Source: Pseudomonadota bacterium
GTDB taxonomy: Bacteria; Pseudomonadota; Gammaproteobacteria; Xanthomonadales; Xanthomonadaceae
Length of the DNA stretch: 57,555 nt
Assembly: GCA_023430045.1 (NCBI GenBank)
Contig: JAEZCF010000098.1
Location: 1 to 57,555, forward strand
Reading direction: 5' to 3'
Under the pieces are notes generated by a model. It was not told the DNA's origin, searched no databases, and was given only the letters and a program-made list of their open reading frames with translations. This document shows, in pieces, positions 23,090-31,591 of this stretch; position 1 is the stretch's first letter; the number at the start of each line of letters is the position of its first letter. Both the position numbers and the translations under genes were made by a program.

Positions 23090-25936
23090 ATGTCGTCCAG
23101 TCAGATTGTCGCGCCATCAGTAGGAACACAGGGCGACGCCGTCATGGCGGAGACGCTGCTTCAGGCCCTGCATTCGCTTCTTGCGCCCGGTTGCCGCCTG
23201 CGCGTGGGCTGGGATGATCCGGTGCTTGGACCGGGACAGCAGGCGTTCCCGCCCGCGCCGGATGTGTCGTTCGCATCGCCCGGGGAAAACGCCCATCCGC
23301 CGGGAACGGACATCCGTCGCTGGGAACACGAGGGCACGCATCTGCTTGTCGCCGTGGAAGGAGGGGCGGCGGACACCCACTGGTGGACGCTGGCCTTGCC
23401 GATGCTGGAGCTGGGCCTGCGCCATGCCCTCCAGGCCGGGCAGATCCACGCGCTGGAAGATGCCAAGCGCCTGCAACGAGCGCTTTATGAAATTGCCGAT
23501 CTCGCCGGCGCGGATCTGGAAATGGGCGAGATGCTGCAGCACGTGCATGGCGTGCTGAACACCCTGATGTACGCGCACAACTGCTATATCGTCGAATACG
23601 ACGACGTGCACCGCAGCGTGCGCTACCTGTATTTCGCCGACCAGCTCGACGATTTCGTGGCCGATCCGTCCCGGCATTACGCTGAAAGCGAACTGTCAGG
23701 CAGCCTGACTTTCACCCTGCTGCGGCACGGGCAGGCGCTCAGCGGGCCTTCCCGCGAGCTGTTCAGGCGCATCGGCCAGGAGTCGAGCTCGTGGCGGGGC
23801 CCGGAAAGCCTGGACTGGCTGGGCGTGCCGATGCTTCGCGATGGACGTGTCTGTGGCGGCATCGTGGTGCAGAGCTACGAGCATGCCAACCTGTACGGCG
23901 ATGCCGACCGCGCGCTGCTCGCCTTCGTCGCCCAGCACGTGCTCACCGCGATGGACCGGCGGCAGGCGCAGGTCCACCTGGAGCAACAGGTGGAACTACG
24001 TACGCTGGAACTGCAGCGCGCCAACCGCAGCCTGCAGGAAGAAGTGGTAGAGCGACGTCGTGGCGAAAAGCTGCAGGCGGCATTGTTCGGCATCGCCGAG
24101 CTGGCCATGAACGCCGAAAGCCTGTCGCAGTACTACGCACAGGTGCATGGCATGGTGGGGACGCTGCTCGATGCACGGAACTTCTATATCGCGCTGATCG
24201 ACGAAAGCCGGCAGGGCCTGGAGTTCGTCTATTCGGTGGACGAGCACAACAACGCGCGCCCGGCACGGCCTTTCAGTCAGGGGCTTACCGAGTACGTGGT
24301 GCGCGAGCGCAGCCCGCTGCTGGCCAGGCGTACCGATATCGATGCCATGCTGGCGCGCGGTGTGATCAAGGAATTCGGCGCGCGTTCGCACTGCTGGCTC
24401 GGCGTTCCATTGGTGTGCGACGACGAAGTGGTGGGCGCGATCGTGGTGCAGAGCTACAGTCCGGAGGTTTCCTTCAACGCCGACGACCAGCGGCTGCTGA
24501 TCTTCGTGGCGCAGAACATCGGCGCCGGGCTGGCCCGACAGCGCGACCAGGAGCGGCTGCGGCTGGCTCATGCCAGCCTGGAACGGCGGGTGGACGAACG
24601 CACACGCGAGCTTGCCGACGTCAACGAACAACTGCTCGGACAGATCGCCGAACGCCTGCGCGCCGAACAGCGCCTCACCCACCAGGCCCTGCATGACGGC
24701 CTGACCGGGCTGCCCAACCGTGCGCACCTGCTGGACCGGCTGGCGGCGGCCATTACCCTGGCCACGGTAGGCGAGAATGCCTCGTTCGCGGTGATCTTCC
24801 TGGACCTGGACCGTTTCAAGCTGGTCAACGACAGCATCGGCCATGCCGCCGGCGATCGCATGCTGGTGGAAGTGGCCAAGCGGATCGTGTCGATGCTGGG
24901 CCCGGATGACATGGTGGCCCGGCTGGGAGGCGACGAGTTCGCCATCCTGCTGCAGTGCCCGCACGGCGTGTCCGAAGCGCTGGAATTCTCGCAGCGCATG
25001 CTGCTTACCCTGCAGGAATCGATGTGGGTGGCGGGGCGCGAACTGTTTCCGTCCGGCAGCCTTGGCATCGTGGCGTGGAATCCGCATTACCGCACCGGTG
25101 AGGAGCTGCTGCGCGATGCCGACGCGGCCATGTACCGGGCCAAGGCGCAGGGCCAGGACCGCTGCGCGATCTTCGACGAGGACATGCGCGAACAGGCGCT
25201 GCAGAGCCTTGACCTGGAGGCGGACCTGCGCCGGGCGATCAACAACGGCGACTTCATCCCGTACTACCAGCCGATCGTGCGCCTGTCCGATGGCGAGGTG
25301 GTGGGTCACGAAGCCTTGCTGCGCTGGCACCACGAAACGCGGGGCGTGCTGCTGCCGGGTGCGTTCCTGGCGCTCGGTGAGGAGAGCGGGCTGATCGAGC
25401 AGGTGGACTGGCTGATCTACGAGCAGGTCATCACCGGGCTGACGCGGCACGGATACGGTTATGTGTCGGTGAACGTGTCGCCGCGGCATTTCCGTTCGGC
25501 CGATTTCACCCAGCGTCTGTTCGGGCTGCTGGACGCATCGGGTGCCGATCCCCGCCGGCTGCGTCTGGAGATCACCGAGGTGGCGCTGCTGGACGGTGGG
25601 CCGCGCACGCTGCAGATCCTGCAGGCGCTGCGCGAGCGCGGCATCCTGGTGCAACTGGACGATTTCGGCACGGGGTTCTCGGCGCTGTCCTACCTGCACC
25701 GGTTTCCAATTACCACGCTGAAGATCGACCAGAGCTTCATCGCCGGCCTGCACGGCCCGGATGCGCGCAGCACCCGCGCGCTGGTGGAAGGCGTGCTGTC
25801 GCTGGCCCGCACGCTGGGCATCGGCACGATCGGCGAAGGTATCGAAAGCGAAGACCAGCGCCGTACGCTGCTTGAACTGGGCTGCGACTATGGCCAGGGC
25901 TTCCTGCTGGGCCGCCCGATGCCAGGCACCCCCTGA
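23090..25936 (+). CDS. Tandem-GAF GGDEF-EAL cyclic-di-GMP enzyme
   Basis: 948 aa, no membrane segments. Two GAF-like domains (about 100-310 and 335-500) look like a duplication: LQRALYEIADLA/LQAALFGIAELA at their starts and GGIVVQSYEHANLY / GAIVVQSYSPEVSF within. A coiled-coil precedes GGDEF (intact at about 613-617, RLGGDEFAIL; no RxxD inhibitory site visible). The EAL domain is intact: EAL at 741-743, NVSPRHF, EITEV, LDDFGTGFSAL, KIDQSFI, EGIESEDQ. Probably a phosphodiesterase, with possible cyclase activity. MAETLLQ at 23144 is an alternative start. Confidence 0.92.
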   Translation: MSSSQIVAPSVGTQGDAVMAETLLQALHSLLAPGCRLRVGWDDPVLGPGQQAFPPAPDVSFASPGENAHPPGTDIRRWEHEGTHLLVAVEGGAADTHWWTLALPMLELGLRHALQAGQIHALEDAKRLQRALYEIADLAGADLEMGEMLQHVHGVLNTLMYAHNCYIVEYDDVHRSVRYLYFADQLDDFVADPSRHYAESELSGSLTFTLLRHGQALSGPSRELFRRIGQESSSWRGPESLDWLGVPMLRDGRVCGGIVVQSYEHANLYGDADRALLAFVAQHVLTAMDRRQAQVHLEQQVELRTLELQRANRSLQEEVVERRRGEKLQAALFGIAELAMNAESLSQYYAQVHGMVGTLLDARNFYIALIDESRQGLEFVYSVDEHNNARPARPFSQGLTEYVVRERSPLLARRTDIDAMLARGVIKEFGARSHCWLGVPLVCDDEVVGAIVVQSYSPEVSFNADDQRLLIFVAQNIGAGLARQRDQERLRLAHASLERRVDERTRELADVNEQLLGQIAERLRAEQRLTHQALHDGLTGLPNRAHLLDRLAAAITLATVGENASFAVIFLDLDRFKLVNDSIGHAAGDRMLVEVAKRIVSMLGPDDMVARLGGDEFAILLQCPHGVSEALEFSQRMLLTLQESMWVAGRELFPSGSLGIVAWNPHYRTGEELLRDADAAMYRAKAQGQDRCAIFDEDMREQALQSLDLEADLRRAINNGDFIPYYQPIVRLSDGEVVGHEALLRWHHETRGVLLPGAFLALGEESGLIEQVDWLIYEQVITGLTRHGYGYVSVNVSPRHFRSADFTQRLFGLLDASGADPRRLRLEITEVALLDGGPRTLQILQALRERGILVQLDDFGTGFSALSYLHRFPITTLKIDQSFIAGLHGPDARSTRALVEGVLSLARTLGIGTIGEGIESEDQRRTLLELGCDYGQGFLLGRPMPGTP

Positions 25937-25937
25937 A

Positions 25938-25987
25938 AAATGGGGACGGAGGTGGTTATTTCCACTTAACCACCTCCGTCCCCATTT
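25938..25987. terminator. Long perfect palindrome (AAATGGGGACGGAGG family), copy 1
   Basis: A 21-bp perfect stem (25938-25958 with 25967-25987) and an 8-nt loop, two bases after the GGDEF-EAL stop and six before the stop of the converging LOG gene. The A-rich start and T-rich end let it act as a terminator in both directions. Its arms share most of their sequence with copy 2 at 26595. Confidence 0.8.
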
Positions 25988-25993
25988 CTGCAG

Positions 25994-26584
25994 TCACATC
26001 AGGCCGCTGCGCTTGTCATCGATCCATTTCGAGGCCTGTGCGGGCTCGTAACCGCGCATCCAGTCCAGCATCTGGTCGATGTCCGAGCCGTACCACAGGT
26101 CGGCGCGCTGGCCCGGGTGCAGGAAGCGTTCTTCCACCATCCGGTCGATCATGCCGATCAGCGGCGAATAGAAACCTTCCACATCCAGGAACGCGCAGGG
26201 CTTGTTGCCGATGCCGAGCTGGCGCCAGGTGAGCATCTCGAAGATCTCCTCCATGGTGCCGAAGCCGCCGGGCAGGGCGACAAAGGCATCGGAGAGGTCG
26301 AACATGCGGGACTTCCGCTCGTGCATCGAACCGACGACTTCCAGCGAAGTCAGGCCGCGATGGGCGACTTCCCAGTCCGCCAGCTGCTGCGGGATCACGC
26401 CGGTCACCTCGCCACCCGCCGCCAGCGCGGCATTGGCGACAGTACCCATCAGGCCGACGTTGCCGCCACCGTAGATCAGGCGCATGCCGTCGCGGGCGAT
26501 GCGGTCGCCCAAGGCAAGCGCGCGCTCGGTGTACACCGGCTTGCTGCCGGGGTTCGAGCCACAATAGACACAGATTGATTTCAT
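25994..26584 (-). CDS. LOG family (TIGR00730) Rossmann-fold protein
   Basis: 196 aa. ICVYCGSNPG at the start, LIYGGGNVGLMG (about 37-48) and the diagnostic PGGFGTMEEIFEMLTW (about 104-119). Members hydrolyse cytokinin riboside monophosphates or other nucleoside monophosphates to free base and ribose 5-phosphate. Whether this one makes cytokinin or serves general nucleotide turnover cannot be told. Bracketed on both sides by copies of the same long palindrome. Confidence 0.9.
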   Translation of the reverse strand: MKSICVYCGSNPGSKPVYTERALALGDRIARDGMRLIYGGGNVGLMGTVANAALAAGGEVTGVIPQQLADWEVAHRGLTSLEVVGSMHERKSRMFDLSDAFVALPGGFGTMEEIFEMLTWRQLGIGNKPCAFLDVEGFYSPLIGMIDRMVEERFLHPGQRADLWYGSDIDQMLDWMRGYEPAQASKWIDDKRSGLM

Positions 26585-26594
26585 GGCTGCTCAA

Positions 26595-26649
26595 AAAAAT
26601 GGGGACGGAGGAGGTTAATCGTAATTAACCTCCTCCGTCCCCCATTTTT
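26595..26649. terminator. Long palindrome (AAATGGGGACGGAGG family), copy 2
   Basis: 25-bp stem (26595-26619 with 26624-26649, one bulged C) and a 4-nt CGTA loop, immediately upstream of the LOG gene start and two bases from the aminotransferase stop. Runs of A and T at the ends fit a bidirectional terminator for the aminotransferase transcript. It leaves LOG only about 10 nt of leader unless transcription starts upstream and passes through. Confidence 0.8.
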
Positions 26650-26651
26650 GT

Positions 26652-28148
26652 TCAGGCGGCGGCGGATTGCTGGCGGCGGGGGCCTTCACGCAGGGCACGG
26701 CCGACCATCGTCACCAGCAGGGCCAGTTCTTCGCTGTCCATGTTGAAGTGTGGCGTGAAGCGCAGCGAATTCTCGCCGCCATGGATGACGTTGATGCCGT
26801 TGCGGCGCAGCCATTCTTCGGTGGAGCCTGCGCCATAGCACTTGAACTGCGGCGCCAGCTCGCACGAGAACAGCAGCCCGGTGCCCTGCACGTTGGTGAT
26901 CAGGCCGCCCAGTTCATCCTTGAGCTTCTGCAGGCGATGCACTGCCTCGGCGCCGCGTTCGGCGATGTTGGCGCGTACTTCCGGAGTCAGTTGGGCGAGG
27001 GTGGCGCAGGCCACATCCAGCGCGCGCGGGTTGCTGGTCATGGTGTTGCCGTAGATGCCCTTGCGGTACAACTGCGCTGCACGGTCACCCACCGCCAGCA
27101 CCGACAGCGGGTACTGCGCGGCGTTCAATGCCTTGGAATAGGTTTCCATATCCGGCGGATCCAGGGCTTCGAAGCCGGGATAATCCACCACCGACAGCAC
27201 GCCATGCGCCCGCAGCCCGGCCTGGATCGAGTCGACCAGCAGCAGGCTGCCGTGAGCGCGGGTCAGTTCGCGGGCAAGCGCGTAGAAGGCGGGCGGCACC
27301 GAGCGGCCGGGATCGCCTTCGCCCATCACCGGCTCCAGGAACACCGCCTCGATGAACCAGTTGTTGCGGGCCGCATCGTCGAACACCTTGCGCAGCGCGT
27401 CCTCGTCGTACGGCGCGATGGCGATGACCGAATCTTCGTGGCGATAGCTGGCCAGGAACTGCTGGTAGGTGCGCCGGCTGGAATCGGAATACAGCGCCGG
27501 TCGGTCGGTACGGCCATGGAAGCTGCCCTTGATCACCAGCCGCTTGACCGTGGCGCCCGCATGCGCCGCGCCGGGATCGGTCTGCAGCTTGCTGTTGACG
27601 TCGGCGATACGCGCCGCCAGGCCGACTGCTTCGGAACCGGAATTGAGGCACATGAAGTGGCTGTACGGGCAGCCATCGCCGCGGTGCCCGATCTCGGCGC
27701 GCAGCGCACGCACGAACCGCTGCTGGGACAGGCTGGGGGTCATGATGTTCGCCATCACCTGCGGGCGCGACATCGCGTCGATCACCGGTTCCGGCGTGTG
27801 TCCGAATCCGAGCATGCCGTAGCCACCAGCGTCGTACAGCACCGCCCCCTTCAGGGTGACCACCCAGGGCCCGCGCGCCGCGAGCGCCACATACGGCGTC
27901 ACCGCATCGTCGGCGTAGAAGTTGATGAAGCCGTCCTGCATCGCCTGGACCTGTGCGTGCTCGTCCAGGTCCAGCACATCGGTGATATCGCCACGCACCT
28001 GCGCGAATGCGTCAGCCGCAGCGTCCACCGCCGCCACCAGGTGGGGGTGTGCCGGGGCCAGACGCTCAAGGGTGGCGTCGTCCAGGCCGTCGGTCAGGCG
28101 GGCGCCGGATGCGGCGCGCAGGGGAGCGAGACGTTCGATGAAGCTCAT
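26652..28148 (-). CDS. Class III PLP-dependent aminotransferase
   Basis: 498 aa from the ATG at 28148 (CAGGAGAT ribosome site, MSFIERLAPLR). The fold-type I pattern is visible: DAGGYGMLGFGHTPEPVIDAM, CLNSGSEAVGLAARIAD (PLP phosphate site), IKGSFHGRTDRPALYSDSS, FLEPVMGEGDPGRSVPPAFY, LLVDSIQAGLRAHG (PLP-binding Asp) and YSKALNAAQYPLSVLAVG with the likely Schiff-base Lys. The last two differ from the usual DEVQ and GGxPxGA, so the substrate is probably not acetylornithine or GABA; unassigned. Long N-terminal region (about 100 aa) before the domain. Probable monocistronic unit. Confidence 0.85.
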   Translation of the reverse strand: MSFIERLAPLRAASGARLTDGLDDATLERLAPAHPHLVAAVDAAADAFAQVRGDITDVLDLDEHAQVQAMQDGFINFYADDAVTPYVALAARGPWVVTLKGAVLYDAGGYGMLGFGHTPEPVIDAMSRPQVMANIMTPSLSQQRFVRALRAEIGHRGDGCPYSHFMCLNSGSEAVGLAARIADVNSKLQTDPGAAHAGATVKRLVIKGSFHGRTDRPALYSDSSRRTYQQFLASYRHEDSVIAIAPYDEDALRKVFDDAARNNWFIEAVFLEPVMGEGDPGRSVPPAFYALARELTRAHGSLLLVDSIQAGLRAHGVLSVVDYPGFEALDPPDMETYSKALNAAQYPLSVLAVGDRAAQLYRKGIYGNTMTSNPRALDVACATLAQLTPEVRANIAERGAEAVHRLQKLKDELGGLITNVQGTGLLFSCELAPQFKCYGAGSTEEWLRRNGINVIHGGENSLRFTPHFNMDSEELALLVTMVGRALREGPRRQQSAAA

Positions 28149-28392
28149 TGCAGATCTCCTGAAACAATGGGTCGCACGGCCCTGAAATGCACAACGCGCG
28201 TCGATGGCGCGCGCTGGATGGGGTCGTGCATCAGACTTCCGTATCGATGCTAGCACGCGGTTTTTTGCGCGATAACCCCGTACGTTCACTGCTGCATGGC
28301 AGCATTTTCAGGGACGTTCGTGCACGGTGGCGGTGCGCGGTGCGTGCCGGCCGTACAATGCGCGCCATCGACGACAACCGCTGTCCATTGCC

Positions 28393-29421
28393 TTGAAGAA
28401 GTCCGATTTCCACTACGACCTGCCTGTCGAGCTGATTGCCCAGGCCCCTCTGGCCGAACGTTCCGCCAGCCGCCTGCTGCAGGTGCCGCCGGCGCCGGAA
28501 GCACTGGTCGATGCGCATGTGCGCGATCTTCCGGCGCTGCTCCGCGAAGGTGATCTGCTGGTGTTCAACGACACCCGCGTCATTCCCGCGCGGTTGTTCG
28601 GCCAGAAGGCGACCGGTGGCCGGGTGGAGATCCTCATCGAGCGGCTGCTCGGGGCCCAGCAGGCGAGGGCGCAGGTAGGGGCCAGCAAGACGCCGAAGCC
28701 CGGCAGCCGCATCGCGCTCGATGCGGGGGGCGAGGCGGAAGTGCTGGGCCGCGATGGGGAGTTCTACGTACTGAACTTCCATGTTGCCGAACCGCTGGAG
28801 CAGTGGCTGCTGCACGCCGGTCGCCTGCCGTTGCCGCCCTACATCCAGCGTGAGCCCGGACTCGACGACCGTGAGCGCTACCAGACCGTGTTCGCGCGCG
28901 AAACCGGTGCGGTGGCGGCCCCGACGGCCGGCCTGCATTTCGACGAACCGTTGCTGGCCGCGTTGCGGGAGAAGGGTGTGGCATTCGGTCATGTCACTCT
29001 GCATGTGGGGGCGGGGACATTCCAGCCGGTGCGCGTGGATGACCTGAAGGATCATGTGATGCACCGCGAGTGGCTGAACGTCGGCGCGGAGCTGGTGCAG
29101 CAGGTCCGCCATGCGCGGGCCGCCGGCGGACGGGTGATCGGCGTGGGCACGACGGTGGTGCGCGCGCTGGAAAGCGCGATGCGCGACGGCGAGCTGCTGC
29201 CCTATGCGGGCGAGACCCAGATCTTCATCACGCCGGGCTACCGCATCCGCAGCGTGGACGCGATGATCACCAATTTCCACCTGCCGGAAAGCACCCTGCT
29301 GATGATGATTTCGGCATTCGCCGGCAGGGAGCGCGTGTTCGAGGCCTACCGCCACGCCATCGAGCAGCGCTACCGCTTCTTCAGCTATGGCGACGCGATG
29401 CTGTTGTTCCCGCAGGACTGA
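28393..29421 (+). CDS. queA: S-adenosylmethionine:tRNA ribosyltransferase-isomerase QueA
   Basis: 342 aa from the TTG at 28393, chosen because KKSDFHYDLPVELIAQAPLAERSASRLL aligns with the normal QueA N-terminus; the upstream open frame has no family sequence. LLVFNDTRVIPARLFGQKATGG, APTAGLHFDEPLL, LHVGAGTFQPVRVDDLKDHVMHREW and TNFHLPESTLLMMISAFAG are family hallmarks. Transfers the ribosyl part of SAM to preQ1 in tRNA, the step after Tgt. A TACAAT at 28354-28359 is a possible -10. Confidence 0.95.
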   Translation: MKKSDFHYDLPVELIAQAPLAERSASRLLQVPPAPEALVDAHVRDLPALLREGDLLVFNDTRVIPARLFGQKATGGRVEILIERLLGAQQARAQVGASKTPKPGSRIALDAGGEAEVLGRDGEFYVLNFHVAEPLEQWLLHAGRLPLPPYIQREPGLDDRERYQTVFARETGAVAAPTAGLHFDEPLLAALREKGVAFGHVTLHVGAGTFQPVRVDDLKDHVMHREWLNVGAELVQQVRHARAAGGRVIGVGTTVVRALESAMRDGELLPYAGETQIFITPGYRIRSVDAMITNFHLPESTLLMMISAFAGRERVFEAYRHAIEQRYRFFSYGDAMLLFPQD

Positions 29422-29463
29422 CCGGGTTTCTGTCGGTTCGAGCGCCCGCTTGTCGTTGCGCCG

Positions 29464-29568
29464 CGAGCCGGGAGCAGGCCCCACGGGACACGCCGTAAAT
29501 CCATCCGTGGAGGCTCGTTTCCGCCCATCCAGGGCTCCAACGGTCCCGCGGGGCCTGCTCCCGGCTCG
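29464..29568 (-). repeat. 105-nt structured element, copy A
   Basis: Read on the minus strand: 26-nt left arm (CGAGCCGGGAGCAGGCCC...), 53-nt core starting CGTTGGAGCC, and a right arm pairing over all 26 positions with one G-U. The core holds the internal stem GCCC-TGGAT-GGGC followed by CGGAAACGAGC. Located 43 nt after the queA stop, in opposite orientation to copy B. Confidence 0.85.
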
Positions 29569-29618
29569 CCGGACAGACCACGCGCCGCCCGACATGAGCC
29601 GCCGTGCGCGGGTAAAAG

Positions 29619-29641
29619 GTAGAGCGGGTCCGTGACCCGCT
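29619..29641 (+). repeat. SMAG palindrome in the queA-tgt gap
   Basis: GTAGAGCGGGTCCGTGACCC..., a single SMAG copy between structured elements A and B. Confidence 0.75.
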
Positions 29642-29642
29642 G

Positions 29643-29664
29643 GCCGCGCAACGCGGCGCTTTTT
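29643..29664 (+). terminator. Possible terminator in the queA-tgt gap
   Basis: GCCGCG-CAA-CGCGGC stem (29643-29657), then GC and TTTTT. It may end the queA transcript and separate it from tgt. Confidence 0.5.
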
Positions 29665-29731
29665 CTCTCCCTCCCCAAGGCGGGTCGCCGCCAGCCGAAT
29701 TTCGTACGCCGGTCGCCATGGACTGTGGTTG

Positions 29732-29836
29732 AGCGGGCGGGCCAGGCCGGGCAGGACCGTTGGAGCCCCGGACGGGCGGAAACGAGCCTCCATGGACGGA
29801 TTCACGGCGGGTCCTGCCCGGCCTTGCCTTCCCGCT
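29732..29836 (+). repeat. 105-nt structured element, copy B
   Basis: Left arm 29732-29757, core 29758-29810, right arm 29811-29836; the arms pair over 26 positions with three mismatches. The core starts CGTTGGAGCCCCGGACGGGC and continues GGAAACGAGCCTCC. It lies 88 nt before the tgt start codon; the 503-bp queA-tgt gap contains only copies A and B, one SMAG and a possible terminator. Confidence 0.85.
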
Positions 29837-29924
29837 CCATCGCGAAGCCAGAAGGCGCGGGCTTTTCGCCGCAACATCAAAAGTACGCGACAATACGCGT
29901 CTATCTGCCTGAAACAACCGCACC

Positions 29925-31055
29925 ATGTCCCGACTGCAGTTCCAGCTCCAGACCACCGATGGCCGCGCCCGTCGGGGCCGCCTCACGTTCCCGCGCGGGA
30001 CAGTGGAAACCCCCGCCTTCATGCCCGTCGGCACCTATGGTTCGGTCAAGGGCATCTTTCCCGACCAGGTGCGCGCCCTCGGCGCCGAAATCATTCTCGG
30101 CAACACCTTCCACCTGTATCTGCGCCCTGGCCTGGACGTCATCGCCGACCACGGCGGCCTGCACGGTTTCGCCCGCTGGGACGGCCCGATCCTGACCGAT
30201 TCCGGTGGCTTCCAGGTGTTCTCGCTGGCCCACCGCCGCAAGATCACCGAACAGGGCGTTACCTTCGCCTCGCCCACCGACGGTGCCCGTGTCTTCCTCG
30301 GTCCCGAGGAAAGCATGAAGATCCAGAAGGTGCTCGATTCGGACATCGTGATGATCTTCGACGAATGCACCCCGTATCCGGCCACCGAGGATGTCGCGCA
30401 GCGCTCCATGGAACTGAGCCTGCGCTGGGCGCAGCGCAGCCGTAACGCGCATGACGAACTGGGCAACGACGCCGCCCTGTTCGGCATTGTCCAGGGCGGG
30501 GTGCACCCGGACCTGCGCAGCCGGTCGGCCGAGGCGCTGCAGGCCATCGGCTTCGATGGCTATGCCATTGGCGGTCTGGCCGTGGGCGAGCCGGAACACG
30601 AACGCAACGCCATGCTCGACCACCTCCACCCGCAGCTGCCGGCCGATCGCCCGCGTTACCTGATGGGCGTGGGACGGCCGGAGGACCTGGTGGAAGGCGT
30701 GGCCCGCGGGGTGGACATGTTCGACTGCGTGATGCCGACCCGCAACGCGCGCAACGGCCACTATTTCACCTCCTTCGGCACCGTGCGCATCCGCAACGCC
30801 CGCTACGAGCGTGACATGGACCCGATCGAGCCTGGCTGCGGTTGTGTCGCCTGTTCAGGGGGCTATACCCGGTCGTACCTGCGTCATCTGGACCGCTGCA
30901 ACGAAATGCTGGCGCCGATGCTGGGCACGCTGCACAACCTGTTCTACTACGAAAAACTGATGGCCGACATGCGCGCGGCCATCGCCTCGGGAACCTTCGA
31001 GGCCTTCCGCGGGTCTTTCTACGCAGCCCGTGGGGCGGCTGTCCCGGCGTTGTAA
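29925..31055 (+). CDS. tgt: tRNA-guanine transglycosylase (queuine tRNA-ribosyltransferase)
   Basis: 376 aa, standard bacterial length. TPAFMPVGTYGSVKG near residue 27, DSGGFQVFSL with the catalytic Asp (about 91), FDECTPYPA, GIVQGGVHPDLR, FDCVMPTRNARNG (nucleophile Asp), and the zinc site CxCxxC...H in GCGCVACSGGYTRSYLRHL. Exchanges guanine 34 for preQ1 in GU(N) tRNAs, before QueA. A GACAATACG at about 29889 may be the -10. Confidence 0.97.
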   Translation: MSRLQFQLQTTDGRARRGRLTFPRGTVETPAFMPVGTYGSVKGIFPDQVRALGAEIILGNTFHLYLRPGLDVIADHGGLHGFARWDGPILTDSGGFQVFSLAHRRKITEQGVTFASPTDGARVFLGPEESMKIQKVLDSDIVMIFDECTPYPATEDVAQRSMELSLRWAQRSRNAHDELGNDAALFGIVQGGVHPDLRSRSAEALQAIGFDGYAIGGLAVGEPEHERNAMLDHLHPQLPADRPRYLMGVGRPEDLVEGVARGVDMFDCVMPTRNARNGHYFTSFGTVRIRNARYERDMDPIEPGCGCVACSGGYTRSYLRHLDRCNEMLAPMLGTLHNLFYYEKLMADMRAAIASGTFEAFRGSFYAARGAAVPAL

Positions 31056-31185
31056 CCGGCCACCCCCTGCCGAACGGCCCAAGGACGAACGCCTGGGCCC
31101 GTGGCATACTTCACGGCTGACCCCGATCTGCGGTCGCGCCCGCACCATGCGTGGATCGGAGCGCCGCCCAACCAAAGGACACACG

Positions 31186-31530
31186 ATGAACCTGCTTGCC
31201 TTCCTGATTCCCGCCGCCCACGCCCAGGCCGCCGGTGGCCAACCGCAGGGCATGGGCCTGAGCACGCTGCTCTTCCCGGTGATCCTGATCGCCATCATGT
31301 ACTTCCTGATGATCCGCCCGCAGATGAAGCGCCAGAAGGAACACAAGGCCATGCTGGAGAAGATCAAGCGCGGCGACGAAGTGCTGACCAACGGCGGCAT
31401 CGCCGGCGTGGTGACCGATATCGGCGACAACTTCGTAACCCTGGAAGTGGCCGACAACGTGCGCATCCGCGTGCAGAAGGGCGCCGTCGGCAACGTGCTG
31501 CCGGCCGGCACCCTGAAGTCGGCCGTCTGA
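31186..31530 (+). CDS. yajC: Preprotein translocase accessory subunit YajC
   Basis: 114 aa from the ATG at 31186 (AAAGGA ribosome site). One membrane helix (LSTLLFPVILIAIMYFLMIRPQMKRQKEHKAML, the YajC signature) and a small cytoplasmic domain (GDEVLTNGGIAGVVTDIGDNFVTLEVADNVRIRVQKGAV). Part of the SecDF-YajC complex; followed by secD. Confidence 0.96.
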   Translation: MNLLAFLIPAAHAQAAGGQPQGMGLSTLLFPVILIAIMYFLMIRPQMKRQKEHKAMLEKIKRGDEVLTNGGIAGVVTDIGDNFVTLEVADNVRIRVQKGAVGNVLPAGTLKSAV

Positions 31531-31591
31531 GCCACTCCCTTTCCGAAGCACAACCGCGGCGCCGGGGATGGCGCCGCGCAGGAACCTGGCA

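Noticed and set aside
28327..28392. N-terminal extension of QueA from an upstream start
   Set aside because: The added residues have no family similarity and overlap a likely promoter (TACAAT at 28354); the TTG at 28393 gives the normal QueA start.
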